Positions 9,745 through 17,810 of a stretch of 64,000 nt of DNA are shown piece by piece. A program made the translations under genes and the position numbers. The notes below the pieces were generated by a model that worked only from the letters and a program-made list of their open reading frames with translations, did not search any database and was not told where the DNA came from. Numbering within the stretch: the first letter of the stretch is position 1; each line of letters opens with the position of its first letter. This DNA is from CBDFNC01 sp965249895 (lineage in GTDB: Bacteria; Pseudomonadota; Gammaproteobacteria; Enterobacterales; CBDFNC01): NCBI GenBank assembly GCA_965249895.1, contig CBDFNC010000005.1, positions 1,736,001 to 1,800,000 on the forward strand, given 5' to 3'.

Positions 9745-11025
9745 ATGAGTAAATCAAGCCAATTATTTGAACTAGCACAAAAGACCATACCCGGCGGCGT
9801 TAATTCACCCGTACGCGCGTTTAACGGCGTCGGTGGCGCTCCCCTGTTTATAGAAAAAGCGGACGGCGCTTATATTTATGATGCCGACGGCAAAGCCTAT
9901 ATTGACTATGTAGGCTCCTGGGGCCCAATGATCCTGGGACATAACCACCCAAGCATACGCGCCGCCGTGATAGACGCTGTAGATAAAGGGTTAAGCTTTG
10001 GCGCACCTACAGAAATCGAAGTACTGATGGCGCAAAAAGTCAGCCAGTTGGTGCCTTCGATGGAGCAGGTTCGCATGGTAAGCTCAGGCACAGAAGCCAC
10101 CATGAGCGCTATCCGCCTTGCCAGGGGATACACCAACCGCGATAAGATCTTAAAGTTTGAAGGCTGCTACCACGGTCATGCTGACTCCTTGTTGGTTAAA
10201 GCTGGCTCCGGCGCCTTAACCCTGGGACAGCCAAATTCCCCCGGCGTACCCGCAGATCTGGCCCGACTCACACTCACCGCCGATTTTAACGATCTGGGCT
10301 CCGTCAGTGGCCTGTTTGAACAATACGGTGAGGACATCGCCTGTATCATAGTTGAACCTGTGGCCGGTAATATGAACTGTATTCCTCCTGCCCCTGGATT
10401 CCTGCAAGGTTTAAGGGATATTTGTGATAAATCCGGCGCCCTGTTGATCCTGGATGAAGTGATGACGGGTTTCAGGGTCTCCCTGTCCGGCGCTCAGGGT
10501 TATTACAAGATTAAACCCGACCTGACGACTTTGGGTAAAGTCATCGGGGGCGGTATGCCAGTTGGCGCTTTTGGTGGCCGTAAAGAAGTGATGGACTTTA
10601 TTGCCCCCAATGGGCCCGTCTACCAGGCAGGCACCTTATCCGGCAACCCGGTTGCCATGAGTGCTGGTTTGGCTGCGTTAAATGAACTGAGCCAACCCGG
10701 TGTGCACCAGCAGCTGGAAGAAAAAACCAAACAGCTGGCCGAAGGCTTAAAAGCCGCAGCGAACAAAGCCGGTCATGCCTTAACGGTAAATTATGTCGGC
10801 GCTATGTTTGGCTTCTTCTTTACCGAGCAAGATGAAGTCAGTAGTTTTCAGCAAGTTAGCCAGTGCGATATCGAGAAATTCAAGAAATTCTTCCACTTGA
10901 TGCTGGAGCAAGGGGTTTATCTGGCGCCTTCAGCATATGAGGCAGGCTTCTTGTCCCTGGCTCACAGCGAGCAGGATATAGAGGCAACCCTGACTAAAGC
11001 CGCCGCTTGTTTCGAGCAGCTTTAA
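9745..11025 (+). CDS. hemL: Glutamate-1-semialdehyde 2,1-aminomutase HemL
   Basis: PLP-dependent enzyme converting glutamate-1-semialdehyde to 5-aminolevulinate, the second step of the C5 route to haem. The protein has 426 residues, the same as E. coli HemL. The PLP lysine is Lys265 in TLGKVIGGG, with the substrate-binding SSGTEATMSAIRLARG at 113-128 and the cofactor aspartate in LILDEVMTGF. The sequence is intact throughout. It is monocistronic, ending at a hairpin, and is divergent from the DUF6776 gene. It feeds tetrapyrrole synthesis, including the sirohaem used by CysI encoded further along. Confidence 0.97.
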   Translation: MSKSSQLFELAQKTIPGGVNSPVRAFNGVGGAPLFIEKADGAYIYDADGKAYIDYVGSWGPMILGHNHPSIRAAVIDAVDKGLSFGAPTEIEVLMAQKVSQLVPSMEQVRMVSSGTEATMSAIRLARGYTNRDKILKFEGCYHGHADSLLVKAGSGALTLGQPNSPGVPADLARLTLTADFNDLGSVSGLFEQYGEDIACIIVEPVAGNMNCIPPAPGFLQGLRDICDKSGALLILDEVMTGFRVSLSGAQGYYKIKPDLTTLGKVIGGGMPVGAFGGRKEVMDFIAPNGPVYQAGTLSGNPVAMSAGLAALNELSQPGVHQQLEEKTKQLAEGLKAAANKAGHALTVNYVGAMFGFFFTEQDEVSSFQQVSQCDIEKFKKFFHLMLEQGVYLAPSAYEAGFLSLAHSEQDIEATLTKAAACFEQL

Positions 11026-11036
11026 TCTTATTAAAT

Positions 11037-11068
11037 CCACACAAAAGGCTGAAATGACTTTTGTGTGG
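11037..11068 (+). terminator. Hairpin terminator after hemL
   Basis: Perfect 11-bp stem CCACACAAAAG/CTTTTGTGTGG with a 10-nt loop, 12 nt past the hemL stop. The T-run after the stem is poor, but the U-rich 3' arm makes termination plausible. Confidence 0.6.
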
Positions 11069-11153
11069 CTCCTTGCTGAAAAACTGCCAGGCAAACGGAC
11101 CTGCAGAGCCCGCTAAAAGGTTAGCCGCCGAATAGTTTCAAAAGTAATTTTAT

Positions 11154-13026
11154 GTCCGGCTGGACTATATCCAGCATCAGCAGCGTTTTAGCGGTAAAAG
11201 CTGCGAGCTGGATCTTCAGCTCCATTGTTTTGCCTATCAGGGAGGCGTACTGCAATTTAGTCTGTCCCTGGCCGGGCAGAAAATAACTGAATCCCGCACT
11301 CTGAGATCGGGCCATAACCTGATAAAGCTTACGATAACGGTTAATAATCCAGAATTATGGTGGCCAGCCGGTTATGGAAATCAACCACTTTACTCCTTAG
11401 TGTTCGGGTAAATCAATCTGAATTGACTCAAAAAATCGGCTTCAGGGACCTTCGAGTGATCACCGAAAAAGATGCTGTCGGCAGCAGTATGGTGGTTACA
11501 GTTAATGGTCGCCCTATTTCCTGTAAAGGCGCCAACTGGATCCCGGCGGATGCCCTGCTTGGTAAAATAACCCGGGAGAAAACCCGGTCTCTGCTGGATG
11601 ATGCGTTAACCGCCAATATAAATATGATCCGGGTTTGCGCTGGTGGTATGTACAAGCACGACTACTTCTACAGATCTGGCAGGATTTAATGTTCGCCTGC
11701 GCCCAATACCCTTCTACTCCGGACTTTATCTCAGAGGTCGAGTCCGAAGTAGGACATCAAATTAAACGCCTTTCCCATCATCCCAGTATCGCATTGTGGT
11801 GCGGATATAACGAGGTCATCGGCTCTATAAGTTGGTATCCGGATTCCAGGGGAAATCCACAAAAATACATAGTCAACTATGACAGGCTGAACCGAGCTCT
11901 GGAGCAAACGGTCGACCGATTTGATAACAGCCGTCGTTTCTGGCCCAGCTCTCCCTGTAATGGCCAGCTGGATTTTGGCGATGCCTGGCACGACAACAGT
12001 AAAGGAGATATGTATTACTGGGATGTTTGGCATAGTGGCAAGTCATTTGAGTGGGATGTTTGGCATAGTGGCAAGTCATTTGAGGCCTACCAAAGCATCA
12101 ATCCCAGGTTTTGTTCAGAATTTGGCTATCAGCCCTTCCCTTAGCACGGTAAAAACCTACGCACAGGAAAGAGACTTTAATGTCACATGCCCTGTGATGG
12201 AGTGGCACCAAAGAAATGATGGCGGCAATTCCAAGATAACCGAAATGTTTACTCGTTATTTCCGCTTCCCAGAAAGTTTTGAGCAGTTTCTCTACTTAAG
12301 CCAGGTGCAACAGGCTGTAGCCATAAAAACCGCCAGTGAATACTTGCGCTCCACCAAACCCGTGTGTATGGGCATACTTTATTGGCAGCTTAATGATGTC
12401 TGGCCCGTAGCATCCTGGTCCAGCATAGACGCTGGAAACAGCTGCACTACTATGCCAAGCGTTTCTTTGCTCCTCTGATGGTGGCCTTCGCCCCCAACGA
12501 AACCAAGCTTGAAGTAAAAGTAGTCAGCGATTTAGCTCAACCGGTCAATGTCAGCGGCAAGTTAGAGCTGATTAACTTGGCGGGAGAAATAGTGGAAAGT
12601 ATTGCTTTGTCCGGTGAGGTTATGGCAGATCAGGTACTTACCCTGTACCGGGCGGAAAAGGCCGAAATGGACAAAGAAGGTGACCAAAGCTTCTGGCACG
12701 CTGAACTCACTGCCGCTGATCACAAGCAATGGACAATGGAAAATGACTATTTCCCAGCTAAGTGGAAAGCCTGTGAGCTTGAGCCTGCAATGGTTTCTCT
12801 GGGCGTAGAGCAAAACAATAACCACCTCACAATCAGAATTAACACCGACAAGCCCGCTTTGTTTGTCACTCTTGAAACAGAGTTATCAGGTCGGTTCAGT
12901 GACAATAGTCTGACTCTTTTACCCGGCAGAGACAAAGAAGTTCTGTTTATTCCACAGAGCCCTGTGACACCAGCAAAACTAAAAGCGGCCACCAGGATCT
13001 ATCATCTAAGAAACTGCTACCGCTAG
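11154..13026 (+). pseudogene. Decayed GH2-family beta-mannosidase
   Basis: Beta-mannosidases remove terminal beta-mannose from oligosaccharides. Pieces in all three plus-strand frames align in order. The first runs from RLDYIQHQQRF to NPELWWPAGYGNQPLYS and stops at 11409. The second (from ~11412) reads QKIGFRDLRV to NWIPADALLG to NMIRVCAGGM. The third (from ~11665) reads WQDLMFACAQYP to WCGYNEV, with the acid/base Glu, and FCSEFGYQ, with the nucleophile Glu. The fourth (~12143-12425) carries YWQLNDVWPVASW; the last (~12428-13026) is the C-terminal beta domain. At least four frameshifts, a ~10-codon gap after HDYFY and loss of about the first 200 residues make it non-functional. A 33-bp tandem duplication also lies inside. 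Confidence 0.85.
12019..12084 (+). repeat. 33-bp perfect tandem duplication inside the mannosidase relic
   Basis: Two identical 33-bp copies (12019-12051 and 12052-12084), each encoding WDVWHSGKSFE in the local frame. The exact identity indicates a recent slip or unequal exchange after the gene began to decay. Confidence 0.95.
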
Positions 13027-13127
13027 CCTTCTAGCTTACCCATTTCAACGATCTCTGCAGTGTTAACCACAGATCTTCGAAAATAGCCGGGCCATGTGAA
13101 ACCGCTTATGCATACCATCAACTTGTG

Positions 13128-13673
13128 TTACTCGTTTAGCTCAAGCAAACACTCAAACATCAACTGGTCCAGCCAACGACCACTGTATCGATAGCTCTTT
13201 TGGCTTTTACTAATAAGACGAAACCCATTATTTAACAGCACTTTTTGTGAGGCTAGATTATTAGCCAAGGTCTTGGCGTCAAGGCGATGGAGCCGATGTC
13301 GACGATGCGCTTGAACCTGCAGGGACGCAACCGCATTAGTTCCTATACCCATATGGCAGAACTCTTGCCCAATGCGGTAACCCAGTGAAGCAGACTGGTA
13401 TACGCCGCGATGAATTTCGCTGAGGTTAATCCTGCCCACCAAATTTTCCTCTAGTAAAACCAGATACATATAAGCGCATCCTTTAACCCAGTACTCCTTT
13501 GATTGGCTAATGGATTGTTGAACTTCGTTAATTCCCGGTGCTTGATCTTCTCGATAGCCAAACGCGGATTGAAAAAAGTCAAAATTTCGACTTTCAAAGA
13601 TTAAAAGTTGCTCAGTATATTCTGATGCACAGGGTACCAGCCGAATGATGTGGAGTTGCTCGTTTTTTACCAA
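13128..13673 (-). CDS. GNAT-family N-acetyltransferase (RimJ/RimL-like)
   Basis: Transfers an acetyl group from acetyl-CoA to an amine; this branch often targets protein N-termini or antibiotics. The recognisable domain begins near NEQLHIIRL and shows the acetyl-CoA loop QEFCHMGIGTNA, followed by ANNLASQKVLLNNGFR, the standard C-terminal half of RimJ/RimL-like enzymes. The start is uncertain: longer versions up to 13847 run into the divergent small gene at 13816, so they are unlikely. A TTG at 13673 gives a normal family length (~181 residues) but its ribosome site is weak; a CTG at 13685 has a better-placed AAGGA. Substrate unknown. Confidence 0.65.
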   Translation of the reverse strand: MVKNEQLHIIRLVPCASEYTEQLLIFESRNFDFFQSAFGYREDQAPGINEVQQSISQSKEYWVKGCAYMYLVLLEENLVGRINLSEIHRGVYQSASLGYRIGQEFCHMGIGTNAVASLQVQAHRRHRLHRLDAKTLANNLASQKVLLNNGFRLISKSQKSYRYSGRWLDQLMFECLLELNE

Positions 13674-13815
13674 ACCCAGGCCCAGCTCTATCCTTCTTAT
13701 GGGTAGTTTGGTTGTTTCTCTACCCTGCCACAAGGTAGGAAACAGTTCAGCATCGCAAAACTTGAGGGCTCGGCAAAATAAACCCAAACTAAAAATGGGC
13801 TTAGGGAGAAATAAC

Positions 13816-14094
13816 ATGGAACAGGAAAATGACCAACACAGGATCAATCAGGCGTTAAAAACTCAAACATCCCTTTACTTTTACCGTTTCTTCATCGTAT
13901 TTCAATTACTTGCGTTAGCAATATTCGCTTATAGCTTTAACAGCTCTGAGTTACTTTGGACTGCGCTACTTATGATAGTGCTAACGGGCTCATCTGAAAT
14001 GATTATGCGATTTCGCTATATAGATCCCCTACTCAGGGAAAACCAGAGATTAAGAGAAGAGTTAACCAAGCTGGAGCAGCACCAGGGGAAATAA
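13816..14094 (+). CDS. Small two-helix membrane protein with C-terminal coiled coil
   Basis: A 92-residue protein. Two hydrophobic segments (about residues 23-40 and 45-60) are followed by a charged, heptad-like tail (LLRENQRLREELTKLEQ) predicted to be cytoplasmic. The ATG at 13816 has GGGAG eight bases upstream, so it is preferred over longer in-frame extensions. I do not recognise the family. It is divergent from the GNAT gene and ends at a perfect palindromic terminator. Confidence 0.65.
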   Translation: MEQENDQHRINQALKTQTSLYFYRFFIVFQLLALAIFAYSFNSSELLWTALLMIVLTGSSEMIMRFRYIDPLLRENQRLREELTKLEQHQGK

Positions 14095-14095
14095 A

Positions 14096-14120
14096 AAAAA
14101 GGGAGCAATTGCTCCCTTAA
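14096..14120. terminator. Palindromic terminator
   Basis: Perfect palindrome GGGAGCAATTGCTCCC (14101-14116) preceded by eight A and followed by TTAAATAAA, directly after the small membrane-protein gene. The A-run would also make it work for minus-strand transcripts. Confidence 0.75.
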
Positions 14121-14485
14121 ATAAACCATAACAAAGGAAAGGAAATGGTTACATAACAATCCACGTCGACCCTAGGCCAGTTTTGTCCAAATTTCTTCCT
14201 AACTGCAAATGAGGACGAAATGCGCGCATCCCTGCAAGCAACACACTGAACACTGCATATGGAACAAAATAACGCTTCAAAAGACTGCCAAACGAAGGTA
14301 TCAAAAAAAGTAGTCATAGGTAGATAACATAATTCGTAAATTTCGTTAACAAAAAATTACATGACGTTAAAAACGCTAATGAACAACGTCAATTCCGTCA
14401 AAAACAACCATAACAAACTGTTTTTTCTAATGGTTCGTTCTATGAGAAAGTCAGACAAACAGGAGGAAGGAGCAGAAAGGCAATA
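14121..14485. other. Intergenic stretch without a recognised gene
   Basis: AT-rich spacer. The only structure seen is a 7-bp inverted repeat TGACGTT/AACGTCA (14362-14391). Short open frames here have no credible ribosome sites or family resemblance. Confidence 0.5.
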
Positions 14486-14511
14486 AAAATGCCGCTATTC
14501 AGCGGCATTTT
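14486..14511 (-). terminator. Terminator after the OmpA-like lipoprotein gene
   Basis: Perfect 11-bp stem AAAATGCCGCT/AGCGGCATTTT with a 4-nt loop, 20 nt past the minus-strand stop, followed by T-rich sequence on that strand. Confidence 0.8.
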
Positions 14512-14530
14512 CAAATAACAAGAGCAAAGC

Positions 14531-15277
14531 TTACTTAATGGCGAATTCAACGCGGCGGTTCAGTCGACGACCTTCGTCTGTGCTGTTGCTATCGCTTGGG
14601 TTCGCTTCACCATGGCTCATAGTGCTCAGCTGGCTTGGGTTAACACCAATAGAAGTCATATAAGCTTGTGCGGCTAGAGAGCGCTGCTCACCTAACCACA
14701 TATTGTATTTTTCTGTACCCTTATTATCGGTGTTGCCCTGCAGTTCAACACCCATGCCTTTTTCTTTCAGCACGTCAGCCACACAGCTCATATGGTGCTT
14801 CATACCACGGCTGAGTTCATAGTGATCAAAGGTGAACTTAACAGGGGTGAAACCGATAACGCGGCCATCGATTGCCTGTACATAATGCTTACACTGAGAA
14901 GGTATGATAAAGGCGACTTTAGCAACTTCAACTGCTGCAACTTCTTCTTTAACTTCACAGCCGTTTTCATCAACAACTGCACCGGCTGGCGTATCAGGGC
15001 ACTGATCTATGCTATCTGCTACACCATCACCGTCGGAGTCAGGATCGTAGCAAAGGTAACCCGCTAATGCAGCCATAGATACAGAAGCTAAGCCAGCCGC
15101 GCCTGACGCATCGGCAGCCGCGCCGATACCATAACCTACACCACCACCCACGACGGCACAAACGACCGGGTGCAAGTTAGGTGATGCTGAACTGTGCATT
15201 TCGTTGCTAGTGGAAGAACAACCGGCAACGACCATTGAAGCAGCAAGAACTGATAATATTTTTATATTTGTTTTCAT
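14531..15277 (-). CDS. OmpA-family peptidoglycan-binding lipoprotein
   Basis: Outer-membrane lipoprotein anchoring the envelope to peptidoglycan. A lipobox VAGC (Cys19) ends the signal peptide. A glycine/alanine-rich stretch (about 40-75) resembles a glycine-zipper, followed by a thrombospondin type 3 calcium-binding repeat (DSDGDGVADSIDQCPDTPAG, from residue 79). The C-terminal OmpA domain has GNTDNKG and EGRRLNRRVEF, the usual peptidoglycan-binding signatures. The full length is 248 residues. It is a single-gene unit with its own terminator, not linked to tol-pal genes. The exact physiological role is unknown. Confidence 0.85.
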   Translation of the reverse strand: MKTNIKILSVLAASMVVAGCSSTSNEMHSSASPNLHPVVCAVVGGGVGYGIGAAADASGAAGLASVSMAALAGYLCYDPDSDGDGVADSIDQCPDTPAGAVVDENGCEVKEEVAAVEVAKVAFIIPSQCKHYVQAIDGRVIGFTPVKFTFDHYELSRGMKHHMSCVADVLKEKGMGVELQGNTDNKGTEKYNMWLGEQRSLAAQAYMTSIGVNPSQLSTMSHGEANPSDSNSTDEGRRLNRRVEFAIK

Positions 15278-15327
15278 TTTTAATCCTAAAAAAGTTCGTC
15301 ATATCCCTAAGCCAATCAATTATAAGC

Positions 15328-17667
15328 TTACATTCCAAAAATTCTACTCAGCCAGTTGCTATTTCCTTCAGTTTTTTGACCTGAACATCCCTTTGCTAAT
15401 TCACTTTTACTTATCTCTGCAGGCAGGCTGACAGAACGATCGCAATGACTTGCCACATTCTGCCCTGTCACCTTGTCAAAATGCGCCCAGTTAATCGAAT
15501 CCGATAAAGGTAGCTGGTAGCTTTTTGCACTGCGCTCTTTCATATAACGGCTAAACAGCTGCAGCGCCCCGCTCGATCCGGTAAGCCCTGCAGGCTTGTT
15601 ATCATCTTTACCTATCCATGAAGTCACCAGGTCCCGATTATCCCAACCCACAAACCAACTGTCTCTCAGTTCATTCGTGGTGCCGGTTTTGCCGCCAACC
15701 TTCACCTTGGGCAGACGCCAGGAGAGACTTCTGGCTGTACCTTTTTGTGTTACCAGGTTTAGGTTATATAAGGTCAGATAGCTGGCTGCCTTATCCAACC
15801 TGGCTTCTGCAGTGACATTTTTTTGGTAAATTTCATTCCCATCTCGATCTAAGACGGTGCGTATCGTGACCAGAGGCTGATAGACTCCTTGAGCCACCAG
15901 GGTCTGGTACATCTGGCTCACTTCAAGAGGTGACAAGGATAAACTACCCAACACCAGAGAAGGGTAAGGTTTTATCTTTTTCTCCACCCCCATTTGATGC
16001 AGAGTGTTCACCACGTTATCCAGGCCGACGGCCATGCCAAGGTTTACGGTTGGGACATTGTAAGAGTTCATTAAGGCTTCATATAACATCACCTGACCAT
16101 GAAATTTTTTGTCGTAATTTTTGGGCTTCCATACCTGGCCTGACTTATTTTTCAGGGCCACAGGTTTATCTTCCAATATCGACGCCAGACTATAGGGCCC
16201 TTCCAGCGCGGTTAAAAACACCGCAGGTTTAACTAAGGAGCCTATGGGCCGCTGCGCATCCAGGGCTCGATTGAACCCCGCAAATTTCACCTCCCGGCCG
16301 CCCACCAGAGCGATAACCTCACCCTTTCGTTTGTCCGTCACCACCATGGCGCCTTCTAAACCAGAAAGCTTACGCTCTTTTTCCAGCTTCTTGATCCCTT
16401 GTGAAATAGCGTTCTCTGCACTTTTTTGTGCCATGGGATCGAGTGCGGTAAAGATTTTTAGCCCCGTCTCCCCGTTTAACCTGTCCCCCAACTTTTCATT
16501 CAGTTCACGTCGTACCAGCGAAAGGTAACTCGGGGTCGTCTGTTTGCGCATTTCACCGCGCTTGATCACCACTGTTTTTTGCTTGACCGCATACTGATAG
16601 GCTGCTTTATCCAGCAAGCCATTTTCAGCCATCAATCTTAATACCAGATCTCGCCTGTCCACCGCTCTTTCTTTCCGCCGCCACGGATCGTAAAAGGAAG
16701 GTCCTTTGACCAGCGCAACCAGGAGTGCTATTTGCCCGGGCGCCAATTCAGAAACCGGACGGCCGAAATAGAAATGGCTTGCCAGACCGAAGCCATAAAC
16801 GCCGTCAGCACCATTTTGTCCTAAATACACTTCATTCAAATAAGCTTCCAGCACCTGATCTTTGCTATATCGATAGTCAATAATCAACGCCATATAGGCT
16901 TCCTGGAATTTACGCCATAAGGTGCGCTGCTGGCTGAGGAAAAAGTTTTTTGCCAATTGCTGAGTTAAGGTACTTCCCCCCTGCACCGTATGGCCCGCTT
17001 TAATATTGGCCATCAATGCTCGTAAAATGGCCAGGGGCGAAACACCGTCATGGTGATAAAAGTCTCTGTCCTCCACCAGCAACAAGGTATTCACCAGAAG
17101 ATCCGGAAAACCATCCCGTTTAACCAGCATACGATCTTGATTATTTGAGGTATTTAACCTGTCAATTAACAGGGGGTCTAATCTCACATACCCCAGTTTT
17201 TTACCGCTGGGCAACAAGGTTATTTGTGTCACCCGGTTATTTTTAAAGGCGACCTGAAAACGCTTTTGACCTTCGTGGCCATCGGCAAAATCGAACGGCC
17301 TGCGCACCACTTCCAGCTTGAACTTGGACTGCGCATATTCTCCCGAACGCTTTGGCTTACCCGCATAACGATAGTTCAGTAATTTAAGTTCCCGAACCAC
17401 TTCCTGCTTGGAAATTTCCATACCTGGGTAGAGAGTTAAGGGTCGCGCAAATACCTGGGCAGGTAAGGTCCACAATTGACCTTCAAATTTCTCTTTAATT
17501 TTATTGTCCAGGTAGATGCCGTACAGGCTGAAGGCGGCAGCAAACACCAATGACAGCTTCAGACCAAGGAAAAACAGGTACTTGCCTAACCCTCGCCCAG
17601 ACTTAGCCGCCTTGCGTTTGGTTTTGCGCTTTGGGCTTGCTTTTGTATTGGTTTTTTTACGGATCAT
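15328..17667 (-). CDS. mrcB: Penicillin-binding protein 1B, bifunctional glycosyltransferase/transpeptidase
   Basis: Polymerises lipid II and cross-links peptidoglycan strands; inner membrane, active in the periplasm. A basic N-terminus is followed by one membrane segment (about 30-50), a UB2H-like domain (about 65-155) where the LpoB activator docks in E. coli, a GT51 domain with catalytic Glu199 (LLLVEDRDFYHHDG) and GGSTLTQQLAKNFFL at 230-244, and a transpeptidase domain with Ser477-Lys480 (GSLVK), SYN at 535-537 and KTGTT at 660-664. All catalytic motifs are intact; 779 residues is normal. mrcB-hrpB adjacency matches E. coli. A GAGAAG site precedes the ATG. Confidence 0.95.
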   Translation of the reverse strand: MIRKKTNTKASPKRKTKRKAAKSGRGLGKYLFFLGLKLSLVFAAAFSLYGIYLDNKIKEKFEGQLWTLPAQVFARPLTLYPGMEISKQEVVRELKLLNYRYAGKPKRSGEYAQSKFKLEVVRRPFDFADGHEGQKRFQVAFKNNRVTQITLLPSGKKLGYVRLDPLLIDRLNTSNNQDRMLVKRDGFPDLLVNTLLLVEDRDFYHHDGVSPLAILRALMANIKAGHTVQGGSTLTQQLAKNFFLSQQRTLWRKFQEAYMALIIDYRYSKDQVLEAYLNEVYLGQNGADGVYGFGLASHFYFGRPVSELAPGQIALLVALVKGPSFYDPWRRKERAVDRRDLVLRLMAENGLLDKAAYQYAVKQKTVVIKRGEMRKQTTPSYLSLVRRELNEKLGDRLNGETGLKIFTALDPMAQKSAENAISQGIKKLEKERKLSGLEGAMVVTDKRKGEVIALVGGREVKFAGFNRALDAQRPIGSLVKPAVFLTALEGPYSLASILEDKPVALKNKSGQVWKPKNYDKKFHGQVMLYEALMNSYNVPTVNLGMAVGLDNVVNTLHQMGVEKKIKPYPSLVLGSLSLSPLEVSQMYQTLVAQGVYQPLVTIRTVLDRDGNEIYQKNVTAEARLDKAASYLTLYNLNLVTQKGTARSLSWRLPKVKVGGKTGTTNELRDSWFVGWDNRDLVTSWIGKDDNKPAGLTGSSGALQLFSRYMKERSAKSYQLPLSDSINWAHFDKVTGQNVASHCDRSVSLPAEISKSELAKGCSGQKTEGNSNWLSRIFGM

Positions 17668-17741
17668 AAGGCTTCTCTGATTGAATACAGCAAAATAACA
17701 AAGATCTCAGTTTATTCATTGGTGACTGTTCGGCACATCCC

Positions 17742-17801
17742 TTGACTCGATAGGGTTCAGTCCATTCCGTACCCAGTACGGAGTCGCACAGACTGAGTCA
17801 A
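17742..17801. repeat. Nested inverted repeat between mrcB and hrpB
   Basis: Three nested arms can pair: TTGACTC (17742) with GAGTCAA (17795-17801), CAGTC (17758) with GACTG (17791), and CCGTAC (17767) with GTACGG (17776-17781). It sits in the 143-bp gap between hrpB and mrcB, both on the minus strand. It could be a structured intercistronic RNA or a small miniature element; there is no T-run. Confidence 0.5.
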
Positions 17802-17810
17802 TTGCCGAGT

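Noticed and set aside
14117..14317. 66-residue minus-strand frame with several Cys
   Set aside because: Starts without a ribosome site and ends inside a terminator; no recognisable domain.
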